Shown here: piece after piece, positions 52,148 through 61,520 of the stretch
Layout of the letters: each line of letters starts with the position of its first letter
Numbering within the stretch: the first letter of the stretch is position 1
NCBI RefSeq assembly: GCF_000633395.1
Contig: NZ_AYMU01000005.1
Location: forward strand, 1-64,000
Length of the DNA stretch: 64,000 nt
Reading direction: 5' to 3'
Source: Pseudomonas sp. PH1b
GTDB taxonomy: Bacteria > Pseudomonadota > Gammaproteobacteria > Pseudomonadales > Pseudomonadaceae
Notes under the pieces: model-generated
The model's database searches: none
Told to the model about the DNA's origin: nothing
What the model saw: the letters and a program-made list of their open reading frames with translations, nothing else
Position numbers and translations under genes: made by a program

Positions 52148-52891
52148 ATGCTGGAACTGAATGGACGGGTGTGCCTTGTCACAGGGGCTTCAGGTGTGCT
52201 GGGCGCTGCGATATGTGAAGAGCTGGTTCGTGAAGGCGCTTGGGTCTTCGGGGTCTATCAGCACAACATCGAGCGTATGCAAGCTCTGGTCGCCGAGACC
52301 GCCGAGCTGCCTGGCACACTGACTCCGGTCGCTTGCGACCTGACTTGCGCAGAAGAAACCACAAGGATGCTGGCCACCCTGGCCGCCGATTCAAGACCGA
52401 TTCACGCCCTGGTCTGTTGTGCCGCGAAGATGCTGCGCAAGTCCGCTTTGCTCAGCAATCAACTCGATGGCGATGGGCTGTTCGAGCTCAATGTCGAGTC
52501 GACGATCCGCCTGGTGCGCCAGGTGGTGCGCCCCATGCTCGGCCAGCGAGCCGGGCGCGTGGTGCTCCTGGGCTCGCTGGCTGGCGAAAGCGGGATGCCC
52601 GGGCAAAGCCTGTATGCCGCGTCCAAGGCGGCGCTGCATGGCTATGCCCGGTCGTTGGCGTTCGAGGTCGGCGGGTTCGGCATCACTGTCAATGTCGTGG
52701 CCCCGGGGGCGGTGGCCGGACCACCGACCCATTACAGTGCCGCCGAGGAGCAGCAGGTGTGCCAGCACATTGGCCTGCGGCGTCTGGGGCGCCCCGAGGA
52801 AGTGGCGGCGGTGGTCGGCTTTCTTGCGTCAGCCCGGGCTTCCTATATCAACGGTGCGGTGATCGCGGTCGATGGCGGAGGGCGCTTCTGA
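52148..52891 (+). CDS. Short-chain dehydrogenase/reductase (FabG-like)
   Basis: This 247-residue enzyme has the NAD(P) motif TGASGVLG (13-20), catalytic Ser in LLGSLAGESG, and YAASK, with PGAV and a C-terminal VIAVDGGGRF. The NNAG motif is modified to CCAA. It is a cytoplasmic oxidoreductase acting on a hydroxyl or keto group. The gene stop overlaps the ROK kinase start (TGATG), coupling it to sugar-phosphate chemistry. In the mitosane model it may take the place of MitF/MitG-type dehydrogenases, but that is only a suggestion. Confidence 0.87.
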   Translation: MLELNGRVCLVTGASGVLGAAICEELVREGAWVFGVYQHNIERMQALVAETAELPGTLTPVACDLTCAEETTRMLATLAADSRPIHALVCCAAKMLRKSALLSNQLDGDGLFELNVESTIRLVRQVVRPMLGQRAGRVVLLGSLAGESGMPGQSLYAASKAALHGYARSLAFEVGGFGITVNVVAPGAVAGPPTHYSAAEEQQVCQHIGLRRLGRPEEVAAVVGFLASARASYINGAVIAVDGGGRF

Positions 52892-53823
52892 TGCATTGCG
52901 CAAGTATCGACCTGGGCGGCAGCAAAATGGCCCTTCATTTCAGCGTCGCCGGACGCGTTGTGCAGCGTGAACGCATCGAGATTCCGGCCGGCTGTGTTCC
53001 GCACAGCATCCTGGAACAGGCAGTGGTTCTGTTGGACCAGCAGATAGCGTTGTACGGCCCGATCAATTGCCTGGTGATCGCCAGCGCGCCGACGATCAAT
53101 GCCGACGGCACCATCATCCGCTGGCCCAATCGACCCGACTGGGAGGGCCTGGCCATCGGCCCGGCCTTTCGCATCGAAGGGGTCGAACGGGTGATCTGGT
53201 GCGATGACGGAACGGCTGCGACCTTCGGCGATGCCACGGTCATGCGGGCTTCGAACCTGGTGCATTTTTCCCTGGGGACCGGGGTTGGCGGCGGTGTGGT
53301 CTACCAAGGCCGGATGTTGCCCGATCGCGAGTTGGGACACCTGCTGGTGTGGCCCGGAGGGGCGCCCTGCAGTTGCGGGAGGGCGGGTTGCCTGCAGGCC
53401 TATGCCTCGTTCCGTTCACTGGACAAGTTTGTCGCCTCGATGGGCTTTTCCGACGAGGCCACGCTCAACCATTGGCGCCTGCGGGCGGTTCAGGCCCTGG
53501 CGCTGGCCACGGCCAACCTGGTGGAGCTGTTCCGGGTGGAAGTGATCTGCCTCGGGGGAGGCATGCTCGGGCGCTTTCCGGAAATCCCCCATCAGGTGGG
53601 CATGCTGCTGCGCGAGCCGGGCTACCTGAAACCCTCCTTGAACCCACCCCTGGTGATGCATTCCCCCCAGGGCACCGAAGCCTCGGTGCTGGGTGGGTTG
53701 TACCTGGCCCAGGCCAGCCATGAAGTGCAGAACGAGATTTGCGGAGGTGGCATCGACAATTCCAGGGTCACCATTCGCCATGTCAGCAACGGCATGAGTT
53801 TTATCTCCATGAGCCCTAAGTGA
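52891..53823 (+). CDS. ROK family sugar kinase (kanosamine kinase RifN/MitS-like)
   Basis: This 310-residue protein overlaps the SDR stop. ATP-binding IDLGGSK (6-12), catalytic Asp in WCDDGTAAT (D105/D106), and ROK zinc motif H150 with C160, C162, C167 (PDRELGH...PCSCGRAGC) are all visible. ROK kinases phosphorylate hexoses or aminohexoses. In AHBA clusters RifN phosphorylates kanosamine at C6. With RifK-, RifL-, RifM- and RifJ-like genes here, that is the most likely role. It ends with an unusual C-terminal tail (CGGGIDNSRVTIRHVSNG). Confidence 0.87.
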   Translation: MHCASIDLGGSKMALHFSVAGRVVQRERIEIPAGCVPHSILEQAVVLLDQQIALYGPINCLVIASAPTINADGTIIRWPNRPDWEGLAIGPAFRIEGVERVIWCDDGTAATFGDATVMRASNLVHFSLGTGVGGGVVYQGRMLPDRELGHLLVWPGGAPCSCGRAGCLQAYASFRSLDKFVASMGFSDEATLNHWRLRAVQALALATANLVELFRVEVICLGGGMLGRFPEIPHQVGMLLREPGYLKPSLNPPLVMHSPQGTEASVLGGLYLAQASHEVQNEICGGGIDNSRVTIRHVSNGMSFISMSPK

Positions 53824-53878
53824 GCGGGCACATGGCAGGACACAACGGATGCATCCATCTTGAAAAAAGGGAAACGAT

Positions 53879-54592
53879 ATGATCAGGGAACCACTCCACC
53901 AGCCCAAGGGCATCAAGAACGTCCTGGCCGCTTCTGCTCGCGCCTGGCTGACGCCGAATCGCCTGGCGATGTACTTGATAGGCGTGATGATCTTTTCGCT
54001 GGGGGCGCTGTTCTTCATCGTCAGCCAATTGGGCACCGATCCATTGGATGTCTTTGTCATCGCCTTGAACAACCATCTGAAGGTAGGGCTGGGGGCCTGC
54101 TCCGCGTTGTTCTCCGTGGGCTTGTTGCTCTGGTGGGCCTTGTGGAACAAACAGTGGCCGCCGCTCAGCCCCTTTGTGACCACGACCTTGACGGGCCTGT
54201 TCATCGATCTCTGGCTGTTTCTGGAGTTTGACGGGGTGCTGGCGGCGGCCTTGGGGCCCTATGTGTTGCTCGCCATTGGCCTGGGGCTCTGTGCCTACTC
54301 CTCGGCGCTGATCATCATGAGCGGGATCGGCATCCGGGTCATCGACTTGCTGGTGATCAGCATGATGAACAAGCTCGGCTGGTCCTTTACCCTGGCGAAG
54401 ATGGTGCTGGAGATTTCGGTGTTCGTCATTGGCTGGCTCATGGGCGGGCCATTCGGCATCGGCACCATCGCGTTTCTTCTGATCATTGCGCCGATGATCA
54501 AACCGTTCATGAACATGAACGAGCGTTACCTGCACATGGGCAACTATGGACTCAAGCGCCGCGATCCACACTTTGCCCCCCCGCATCGCTGA
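53879..54592 (+). CDS. YczE/YitT-like integral membrane protein
   Basis: This 237-residue protein has AAGGGA nine bases before the ATG. It has five to six hydrophobic helices (YLIGVMIFSLGALFFIVSQLG, YVLLAIGLGLCAYSSALIIMSG, LLVISMM, MVLEISVFVIGWLMGGPFG). The sequence QLGTDPLDVF and SGIGIRVIDLL match the YczE/DUF6198-type family of unknown function, one member of which affects antibiotic synthesis in Bacillus by memory. It is the last gene of the right-hand unit. Possible transport or membrane anchoring role for the cluster. Confidence 0.75.
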   Translation: MIREPLHQPKGIKNVLAASARAWLTPNRLAMYLIGVMIFSLGALFFIVSQLGTDPLDVFVIALNNHLKVGLGACSALFSVGLLLWWALWNKQWPPLSPFVTTTLTGLFIDLWLFLEFDGVLAAALGPYVLLAIGLGLCAYSSALIIMSGIGIRVIDLLVISMMNKLGWSFTLAKMVLEISVFVIGWLMGGPFGIGTIAFLLIIAPMIKPFMNMNERYLHMGNYGLKRRDPHFAPPHR

Positions 54593-54661
54593 CTGGCAAG
54601 TAGGCTCAGCGCAGGTCCAAAGGTTTTATCGGCTGCTGAAGATATGTAGAGATGTTCCGAT

Positions 54662-54791
54662 CAACTTGTCGCCAGCGGCTGGCAAGTTGAGAGGGGCGTG
54701 GATTTGGTAACGCTGGCTGCAACACGGGGAAGTCAGTCTTGCCCCGTGTTGCAGGATGAAGTGGGATCAACGGGGGGTTAACCCGTTGATC
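54662..54791. terminator. Three successive hairpins between converging genes
   Basis: Three inverted repeats lie in a row. 54662-54689 is built on CAACTTG/CAAGTTG plus GCCAG/CTGGC. 54718-54753 has the perfect 12-bp arms TGCAACACGGGG/CCCCGTGTTGCA. 54765-54791 has the perfect 10-bp arms GATCAACGGG/CCCGTTGATC. None ends in a long T-run on the forward strand. Position between the cluster's last gene and a reverse-strand gene suggests two-way transcript ending. Confidence 0.55.
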
Positions 54792-54803
54792 ACGCGACTT
54801 TAA

Positions 54804-55133
54804 TTAACAGAAGCGATCAATGACCCGAACTTCCGAGTTGCTGCGCAACGCCTGCCATTCAGTCTTCAGGGTCTCCAGTACCCGGCCGATGAAGTCCTTG
54901 TCGGCGGCGGCTTTCTTGCCAACGTAGCCCTGGCCGCGGCGGTACATCTTCAGGCGGGCCGCCAGGTCCTGGTTGTTTTGGTCGAACTCTGTTTCATGGC
55001 TATGGGGCGACAGGCAGTCGATATGCACTTGGCCCGACTTGGCAATCCACAGGATGTGGCTGTCGTGGCTGTCTTTCTGTGCGGCGAACATACGTGCCAA
55101 TTCATCAATAGTGGGTTGATTGTTAAGATTCAT
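54804..55133 (-). CDS. Small conserved hypothetical protein
   Basis: This 109-residue cytoplasmic protein has no recognised motif. The sequence (TIDELARMFAAQKDSHDSHILWIAKSGQVHIDCL; then AARLKMYRRGQGYVG) looks like an orphan family common in Pseudomonas. Codon usage is normal. It is monocistronic with hairpins after its stop. I do not assign a function. Confidence 0.7.
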   Translation of the reverse strand: MNLNNQPTIDELARMFAAQKDSHDSHILWIAKSGQVHIDCLSPHSHETEFDQNNQDLAARLKMYRRGQGYVGKKAAADKDFIGRVLETLKTEWQALRSNSEVRVIDRFC

Positions 55134-55699
55134 TTGTAGCCCCCTTGACCATTTATCGATCTGTCTAAGTTGATTCGCTAATTCATCTTGCTACTTCGGT
55201 AAGTTGAACCCTGATACCGGAAACAGGGCGACAGAGGGTGTCTGTCGAATACAGATAAGGCCCAGAGCCTGATGCGTGTAGTTGCCTTGATTAACTGCTA
55301 CGCAATAGCGTCACAACGAAGAGAAGCAGCGCAAACCTGGATGAAGCTGCCGACATTCCCACCATCGGCCACAAGCATCTTGAAGAGTTTTCGCCAGCTT
55401 CCCGTCCTTTGTACTGGACGTTCATGCCAGGTCAGTTTCATCAATCTGCCTTGTGGGCAGTACACATCCGGGTCACAGCTCGGCGGTCAGACGAGCTTGC
55501 TCATAACACCTTTGCCTTGTCCCCCGATCGGGGAGACGTCTGCATCATGCAAGGCCGAAATCCTCTCGTCAACGGTTTTGTAGTGAAAATTTTCAGGCAC
55601 TACATATTGTCTGACAAAAGCCGCAAAGCCATCATCCAGACACCCTTTCGCCCGCCAGGGCAGGTAGAATCGGCGCCTTGAAACAGCTCTGAGGTTGCA
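55134..55699. other. Intergenic region upstream of polB
   Basis: About 565 bases lie between the reverse-strand small gene and polB. Some short frames exist on both strands but none has a convincing start and codon pattern. A perfect 12-bp palindrome TGAAAATTTTCA lies at 55584-55595. I could not find a LexA box matching CTG-N10-CAG, although polB is often SOS-controlled. Confidence 0.5.
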
Positions 55700-58063
55700 G
55701 TGGTGGATGTACAACAAGGCTTCGTCCTGACGCGGCACTGGCGCGACACGCCGGCGGGCACGGAAGTCGAATTCTGGCTGGCCACCGATCAGGGACCGCG
55801 CCGGATCCGCCTGCCACTGCAGACATCAGTGGCCTTTGTCCCGGCTGCCCAGCGGCCCCAGGCCGAGCGCCTGCTGGCCGATGATCCGGATGTGGAACTT
55901 CGCCCCCTGCAATTGCGCGACTTCCAGCAGCGCCCGGTGCTGGGCCTGTATTGCCCGCAGCACAACCAGTTGATACGCCTGGACAAGACCCTGCGCCGTG
56001 CCGGGGTCGAGGTGTTCGAGGCCGATATACGGCCGCCGGAACGCTACCTGATGGAGCGCTTCATCACTGCACCGGTGCGCTTCAGTGGGCAGCCTGGCGC
56101 GGACGGCCTGCTGCTGGATGCGCAGATGAAACCGGCGCCGGAATATCGACCACGCCTCAAACTGGTGTCCCTGGACATCGAGACCAGCGAGCGCGGCGAG
56201 CTGTACTCCATTGCCCTGGAAGGGTGCGGCCAGCGCCAGGTGTACATGCTGGGCAAGGCTCGGGCGCAGGACAGCGCGGTGGATTTCGACCTGGAGTTCT
56301 GCGCCAGCCGCGAGCAGTTGCTGGAGCGGCTCAACCAGTGGCTGGCGGTGCACGACCCCGACGCGATCATCGGCTGGAACCTGGTGCAGTTCGACCTGCG
56401 GGTGCTCCACGAGCATGCCCGGCGCCTGGCGGTGCCCCTGCGCCTGGGGCGCGGTGGCGCGGAGATGCAATGGCGCGAGCACGGCAGCCGCACCCATTAC
56501 TTCGCATCGGCGGCGGGACGCTTGATCATCGACGGCATCGAGTCTCTGCGCTCGGCCACCTGGAGTTTTCCCTCGTTCAGCCTGGAAAACGTTGCCCAGA
56601 CCCTGCTGGGGGAGGGCAAGTCGATCGACAATCCCTACCAGCGCATGGACGAGATCAACCGCATGTTCGCCGAGGACAAGCCAGCCCTGGCCCGCTACAA
56701 CCTCAAGGACTGCGAGCTGGTGACGCGGATCTTCGCCAAGACCGAGCTGCTGACCTTCCTCCTGGAACGGGCCACGGTCACCGGCCTGCCCGCCGACCGC
56801 AGCGGTGGCTCGGTAGCGGCCTTCACCCATCTGTACATGCCGCTGATGCATCGCCAGGGGTTTGTCGCGCCCAACCTCGGCGAGCTGCCGCCCCAGGCCA
56901 GCCCGGGTGGCTTTGTCATGGACTCGCGGCCCGGCCTGTACGAGTCGGTGCTGGTGCTGGACTACAAGAGCCTGTACCCGTCGATCATCCGCAGTTTCCT
57001 GATCGATCCGGTGGGCCTGGTGGAGGGGCTGCGCCAGCCCGACGATGCACACTCGGTGCCGGGCTTTCGCGGCGCCCGGTTTTCCCGTACGCGGCATTGC
57101 CTGCCCTCGATCATCACCCGGGTCGCCGAAGGCCGCGAGCTGGCCAAGCGCGAACACAATGCGCCGCTGTCCCAGGCCTTGAAGATCATCATGAACGCCT
57201 TTTACGGGGTGCTCGGCTCCAGTGGCTGTCGCTTCTTCGACACGCGCCTGGCGTCGTCCATTACCCTGCGCGGCCACGAGATCATGGGCCGTACCCGACA
57301 GTTGATCGAGGCCCAGGGGCACCAGGTGATCTACGGCGACACCGACTCGACCTTCGTCTGGCTCGGCGGCGCCCATGGCGAGGAACAGGCCGCGCACATC
57401 GGCCGGGCCCTGGTGGAACAGGTCAATCAGTGGTGGAGCGAACACCTGCGGCAGGAGTACGGCCTGGAAAGCGCCCTGGAGTTGCAGTTCGAAACCCACT
57501 ACAAGCGTTTCCTGATGCCCACCATCCGCGGTGCCGAGGAGGGCAGCAAGAAGCGTTACGCCGGGTTGGTGCAGCGCGCCGACGGCCGCCAGGAAATGGT
57601 CTACAAGGGCCTGGAGACGGTGCGCACCGACTGGTCGCCCCTGGCCCGGGAATTTCAGCAGGAGCTGTATCAGCGGATCTTTCATCGCCAGCCTTACCAG
57701 GACTATGTGCGTGACTACGTCGAGCGCACCCTGGCCGGGCAACTGGATGAGCTGCTGATCTACCGCAAGCGCCTGCGCCGGCCCCTGGACGACTACGAGC
57801 GCAACGTGCCGCCCCATGTGCGGGCGGCGCGCCTGGCGGACGAGTACAACCGCGAGCAGGGCCGGCCGTTGCAGTACCAAAACGGTGGCTGGATCAGCTA
57901 CGTGATCACCCAGGCCGGCCCCGAGCCCCTGGAGAATCGCCGCGCGGCCATCGACTACGAACACTACTTGAGTCGGCAGTTGCAGCCGGTGGCGGATGCC
58001 ATCCTGCCGTTCGTGCAGGACGATTTCAGCACCCTGGTGGGTGGCCAGATGGGCTTGTTCTAA
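55700..58063 (+). CDS. polB: DNA polymerase II (family B)
   Basis: The protein has 787 residues. The start is GTG at 55700 or 55703, with GAGG just upstream. The exonuclease domain shows [16 protein letters not shown] (Exo I) and [14 protein letters not shown] (Exo II). The polymerase domain shows [13 protein letters not shown] (motif A), [18 protein letters not shown] (motif B) and YGDTDSTFV (motif C). Length equals E. coli PolB. It acts in replication restart and translesion synthesis. It is a core chromosomal gene, marking the end of the accessory region. Confidence 0.97.
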   Translation: MVDVQQGFVLTRHWRDTPAGTEVEFWLATDQGPRRIRLPLQTSVAFVPAAQRPQAERLLADDPDVELRPLQLRDFQQRPVLGLYCPQHNQLIRLDKTLRRAGVEVFEADIRPPERYLMERFITAPVRFSGQPGADGLLLDAQMKPAPEYRPRLKLVSLDIETSERGELYSIALEGCGQRQVYMLGKARAQDSAVDFDLEFCASREQLLERLNQWLAVHDPDAIIGWNLVQFDLRVLHEHARRLAVPLRLGRGGAEMQWREHGSRTHYFASAAGRLIIDGIESLRSATWSFPSFSLENVAQTLLGEGKSIDNPYQRMDEINRMFAEDKPALARYNLKDCELVTRIFAKTELLTFLLERATVTGLPADRSGGSVAAFTHLYMPLMHRQGFVAPNLGELPPQASPGGFVMDSRPGLYESVLVLDYKSLYPSIIRSFLIDPVGLVEGLRQPDDAHSVPGFRGARFSRTRHCLPSIITRVAEGRELAKREHNAPLSQALKIIMNAFYGVLGSSGCRFFDTRLASSITLRGHEIMGRTRQLIEAQGHQVIYGDTDSTFVWLGGAHGEEQAAHIGRALVEQVNQWWSEHLRQEYGLESALELQFETHYKRFLMPTIRGAEEGSKKRYAGLVQRADGRQEMVYKGLETVRTDWSPLAREFQQELYQRIFHRQPYQDYVRDYVERTLAGQLDELLIYRKRLRRPLDDYERNVPPHVRAARLADEYNREQGRPLQYQNGGWISYVITQAGPEPLENRRAAIDYEHYLSRQLQPVADAILPFVQDDFSTLVGGQMGLF

Positions 58064-58069
58064 GGGCCT

Positions 58070-58399
58070 TCAATCCACCACGAACAGCTTGGCCCCCACG
58101 GCGCTGTAGGAGCGGTGCGGCTCGGCGTTGTCCGCCACCTGGTAGCTCATGCCCGGGGTCAGCACGAACACCCGGCCGTCTTCCAGTTCGGTGTGCAATT
58201 CGCCTTCCAGGCACAGCAGGATGTGCCCCTTGGAACACCAGTGATCGGCCAGGTAGCCGGGGGTGTACTGCACCATGCGCACGCGCATCGGGCCGAACTG
58301 GCGGGTGCGCCACAAGGCGCTGCCGCTCTCGCCGGGATGCTCGGTGGGTTCGATGCTCGACCAGTCGGTGGTGGCGAAGGGAATTTCACTGATGTGCAT
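58070..58399 (-). CDS. DHCW-type cupin-fold protein
   Basis: The protein has 109 residues. The sequence ADHWCSKGHILLCLEGELHTELEDGRVFVLTPGMSYQV shows the small cupin fold with a DHW-C motif in place of the classical HxH. Function is unknown; such cupins bind a metal or small ligand. It converges on polB with six bases between the stops. Confidence 0.78.
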   Translation of the reverse strand: MHISEIPFATTDWSSIEPTEHPGESGSALWRTRQFGPMRVRMVQYTPGYLADHWCSKGHILLCLEGELHTELEDGRVFVLTPGMSYQVADNAEPHRSYSAVGAKLFVVD

Positions 58400-58435
58400 G
58401 GCAGGCTCTTGCAGGGGAGAGGGAGGTGTTGTGGG

Positions 58436-58732
58436 TCAGTCGTCCACGGCTTCACACAGGCCACTGGCACCGTGCGCGTCGGTGTACTTCACGGTCACCG
58501 ATTCGTCGTCCTCGACGCTGATCAACAAGCTGATTTGCGGCGCCTTGACCTGGAAATGCCGGTCATCCACGGCGCTGTGCTTGATCTCCTTGCCGTTGAT
58601 GTAGACCGGCCCGCCCTGGTCGGCGCTGACCGCCAGATTGCCCGGACAGGAAACGTTGAACAGCGGGATACCTTCGGCATGGGCCGCACCGGCGGCAATC
58701 AGCAAGGTGCCCAACAACAGGATTTTGCGCAT
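58436..58732 (-). CDS. Small secreted hypothetical protein
   Basis: The protein has 98 residues from ATG 58732 (AGGAG six bases upstream). Signal peptide RKILLLGTLLIAAGAAHA is clear, so the mature form is periplasmic or extracellular. The mature part has two cysteines (VSCPGN, GLCEAV) and no known motif. It is 36 bases upstream of the cupin gene on the same strand and may share its transcript. Confidence 0.7.
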   Translation of the reverse strand: MRKILLLGTLLIAAGAAHAEGIPLFNVSCPGNLAVSADQGGPVYINGKEIKHSAVDDRHFQVKAPQISLLISVEDDESVTVKYTDAHGASGLCEAVDD

Positions 58733-59014
58733 CACCCACTCCTCTTGGAAAAGCGCCGGGCACGCTAGAGGCAGGCGCCGTCTTGTGCCCCGGATCAGTG
58801 GCTAGCCTAGCGTTTGCCGCGACCTTGCGCGAGCGGAATATTGACCCCGGGCCAGAGCGGTTTCAGGCTTTTGTAGGACAAAAAAAACTGTGGACGCACG
58901 CTTGACGAATATGTCAGGTTTCCTGGGCCTCAATGGGCGAGTGATAGGACGATCTCGCAAGCGGGGTCGTGTGTGTTCTATCAGGTTCTTTTTGTCTGGA
59001 ACAAGGACGTAACA

Positions 59015-60472
59015 ATGTCAAAGCTACTGTCAAAAGCACTCTTGGAAGCCACCGGGAACGAGATCAATCCGTTCGCTCAGGCCAGTAACGCCTACCAGCA
59101 GGTCCAGGCCTTCAGCCACTTGTACGACCGCGGCGGCAGCGAGCTGGTCAACGGCAAGCCATCCTTCACCGCTGACCAGGCGGCGGACTCGATCCTGCGC
59201 AAGGGCCTGTCCTGGCATGACCAGAACGGCGACGGCAAGATCGACCTGAGCTACAGCTTCCTCACTGCCAAACCGGCCAACTACAACCCGGCCCTGGGTA
59301 GCTTCAGCGAGTTCAGTGCACTGCAGAAGGCTCAGGCTCAACTGTCGCTGCAGTCCTGGTCGGACGTGGCCAACATCACCTTCACCGAGTCCGCCAAGGG
59401 CGGTGACGGCCACCTGAGCTTCGGCAACTACAACGTCAGCACCGGCGGCGCGGCCTTTGCCTACCTGCCGTCCGGCAGCAGTTACGACGGCCAGTCCTGG
59501 TACCTGATCAACGACCAGTACCGGGTCAACGAAACCCCGGGCAACGGCAACTACGGCCGCCAGACCCTGACCCACGAGATCGGCCACAGCCTGGGCCTGT
59601 CCCACCCGGGCGTGTACAACGCCGGCAGCGGCAGCCCCACCTACAACGACGTCACCTACGCCCAGGACACCCGTGGCTACAGCCTGATGAGCTACTGGAG
59701 CGAGAGCCACACCGGGCAGGACTTCAGCAAGGACGGCGGCGGCGCCTACGCCTCGGCGCCGTTGCTGGACGATATCGTCGCGGTGCAGAAGCTCTACGGC
59801 GCCAACCACGAGACTCGTGCCGACGACACCGTCTATGGCTTCAACTCCAACACCGAGCGGGATTTCTACAGCGCCCATAGCGCCTCCGACAAGCTGGTGT
59901 TCGCAGTCTGGGACGGCGGCGGCAACGATACCCTGGACTTCTCCGGCTTCACCCAGGACCAGAAGATCAACCTCAACGAGGGTGGTTTCTCTGATGTCGG
60001 CGGCCTGGTGGGCAACGTTTCCATCGCTCACGGGGTGACCGTGGAAAACGCCATCGGCGGCTCGGGCAATGACCTGCTGATCGGTAATGCGCTGGCCAAC
60101 CTCCTCGAAGGCGGTGCCGGCAACGACATCATCTACGGCGGCGGTGGCGGCGACACCTTGTGGGGTGGGGCCGGGGCCGACACCTTCGTGTATGGTGCGG
60201 CGTCGGACTCGACCTTCGATGCACCGGACTGGATCATGGATTTCGTCAGTGGCGAGGACAAGATCGACCTCACCGGCATCCCGCAGTTCGCCACGGGTGG
60301 CGCGACCCTGAACTTCGTCAGCGGCTTCACCGGCCATGCGGGTGATGCGATCCTCACCTACTACGCCGAGACCAACCAGACCAGCCTGATGATCGACCTG
60401 ACCGGTCATGGCACGGTGGACTTTGCCGTGGGTACCGTTGGCCAGGCTGCGGTGACCGACATCATCGCCTGA
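59015..60472 (+). CDS. aprA: Serralysin-type zinc metalloprotease (AprA family) with RTX repeats
   Basis: The protein has 485 residues from ATG 59015. The zinc motif [11 protein letters not shown] and Met-turn SLMSYW identify a serralysin. Calcium-binding RTX nonapeptides ([32 protein letters not shown]) follow. The C-terminus ends ...AAVTDIIA, a type I secretion signal of the aprA kind. It digests proteins outside the cell. In most pseudomonads aprA is followed by inh and aprDEF, but here the next genes are unrelated, so export must rely on a type I system elsewhere. Confidence 0.95.
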   Translation: MSKLLSKALLEATGNEINPFAQASNAYQQVQAFSHLYDRGGSELVNGKPSFTADQAADSILRKGLSWHDQNGDGKIDLSYSFLTAKPANYNPALGSFSEFSALQKAQAQLSLQSWSDVANITFTESAKGGDGHLSFGNYNVSTGGAAFAYLPSGSSYDGQSWYLINDQYRVNETPGNGNYGRQTLTHEIGHSLGLSHPGVYNAGSGSPTYNDVTYAQDTRGYSLMSYWSESHTGQDFSKDGGGAYASAPLLDDIVAVQKLYGANHETRADDTVYGFNSNTERDFYSAHSASDKLVFAVWDGGGNDTLDFSGFTQDQKINLNEGGFSDVGGLVGNVSIAHGVTVENAIGGSGNDLLIGNALANLLEGGAGNDIIYGGGGGDTLWGGAGADTFVYGAASDSTFDAPDWIMDFVSGEDKIDLTGIPQFATGGATLNFVSGFTGHAGDAILTYYAETNQTSLMIDLTGHGTVDFAVGTVGQAAVTDIIA

Positions 60473-60526
60473 TCACCGGGCACTCCGGGAGCGGCGCGCA
60501 AGGCGTCGCTCCTCAGGCCGATCGCT

Positions 60527-61279
60527 TCAGTCACCGCCTCCGCCGCCGCACCCACCCCCGCCACAGCCATTGCTGTCGCCCCCGCCGCCATCACTGCCGC
60601 CGCTGCCCCCATCGCCGCCAAAGCGCGAACTGTCATTGCTGTCACTGCTACTGCTGCTGTCACTGGCGCTGGTGGAATCGCTGCCGTGCAAGTCGCTGCC
60701 GCAGTGAATCACGCTGCTGGTGCCGTTGTCCGCCACGCGGCGCAGGGACTGGCAGTCGGCGACATAGTGAAAACCCTTGGCGATCTTCAGCTTGCTGTCC
60801 AGGGCGAACAGCAGCGGCAGGCGGCTGGGACTGGCGGGGTTGATGTTTTCCTCCAGACAGGCCTGGCGCCAGACTCGGCGCAGGCCCAGGTCGCTCTGCT
60901 GCGCGGGGTTCTGGCCGAGGGACGCTGCCGGGGTGTGGTGGAGAAACTGGCCGAAGGCCTTGTCACAGAATGCCTGGTAGTCGCGGGTGTGCAGGATGAA
61001 CTCGTGCCACAGATCATCCACCACCTGGGAGGGCATCGACACATAGCGCTGGCCGCTTTTCAGGTAGGCCAGGAAGAACTGCCGCAACCCCTGGGCCACC
61101 AGTTGGCAGTCCTTGAGGCTCAGGTGCGGATGCTGGGTGCGCAGCGGCGCGAACAGCCGCGGCGGCAGGCTGAAATCGCGGATATGGGCTTCACGGCGCA
61201 AGGCCACCAGGGCGGCCTGACGGCGCCAGAGCACCAGGATCAACGCCAGGGCAACCACTGCGGGAAAGATCAACAGCAT
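60527..61279 (-). CDS. Glycine-rich domain protein with Ser/Gly/Asp-rich tail
   Basis: The protein has 250 residues. An N-terminal transmembrane helix (LLIFPAVVALALILVLW) is followed by a GRDP-type domain (VDDLWHEFILHTRDYQAFCDKAFG, with the conserved W-H-E-F). The last ~60 residues are low-complexity (SDSTSASDSSSSSDSNDSS, then GGGGCGGGGGD). The family occurs across bacteria and plants, function unclear; a membrane-anchored surface role is possible. It converges on aprA. Confidence 0.75.
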   Translation of the reverse strand: MLLIFPAVVALALILVLWRRQAALVALRREAHIRDFSLPPRLFAPLRTQHPHLSLKDCQLVAQGLRQFFLAYLKSGQRYVSMPSQVVDDLWHEFILHTRDYQAFCDKAFGQFLHHTPAASLGQNPAQQSDLGLRRVWRQACLEENINPASPSRLPLLFALDSKLKIAKGFHYVADCQSLRRVADNGTSSVIHCGSDLHGSDSTSASDSSSSSDSNDSSRFGGDGGSGGSDGGGGDSNGCGGGGCGGGGGD

Positions 61280-61520
61280 GCTCGCACTCCGCCGGAAAAA
61301 GTGTCGAGACAGTGGCGCAAAGCCGGATTTTGTTCAAGCGGCGCCGGCTCCCGCCCCTTGACGGTCACCGATAGGCCCGCAGGGCAGGGCTCCTGCGGCG
61401 GTCATCGGGGACAGGCAGGGCAAAGAGTCACGGATCGCTAGAAAGCGTTTCTATTCTGTGTGCATTGCCGGCCGGGCCAAGCGGCTGGCCAAGGATTTCA
61501 CACCACACGGACGTCTTGTC

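Larger units (their letters stand above)
17146..54592. other. Biosynthetic gene cluster: AHBA-like / amino-sugar (mitosane-like) core with Cys-NRPS, sulfation and aminopropylation genes
   Basis: The proposed extent runs from the speD-like gene to the YczE-like membrane protein. It contains the RifK/L/M/N/J-like set, ANL ligase plus ACP, two radical SAM enzymes, GT2 plus PIG-L, a Cy-A-PCP-TE NRPS, APS kinase plus sulfotransferase, tailoring enzymes and three kinds of exporter. The left edge is set by the convergent acyl-CoA synthetase. The right edge is set by a block of three hairpins and housekeeping genes beyond. Coding G+C resembles the flanking genome. Only the two long control regions are A+T-rich. 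No cluster-specific regulator is present. Confidence 0.75.

Noticed and set aside
55243..55255. CTGTCGAATACAG as a possible LexA (SOS) box for polB
   Set aside because: The spacing is three bases shorter than the CTGT-N8-ACAG form, and it lies about 450 bases before the polB start.
55272..55583. 103-codon frame upstream of polB
   Set aside because: Codon use is atypical, there is no start signal, and antisense frames of similar size exist; more likely non-coding.
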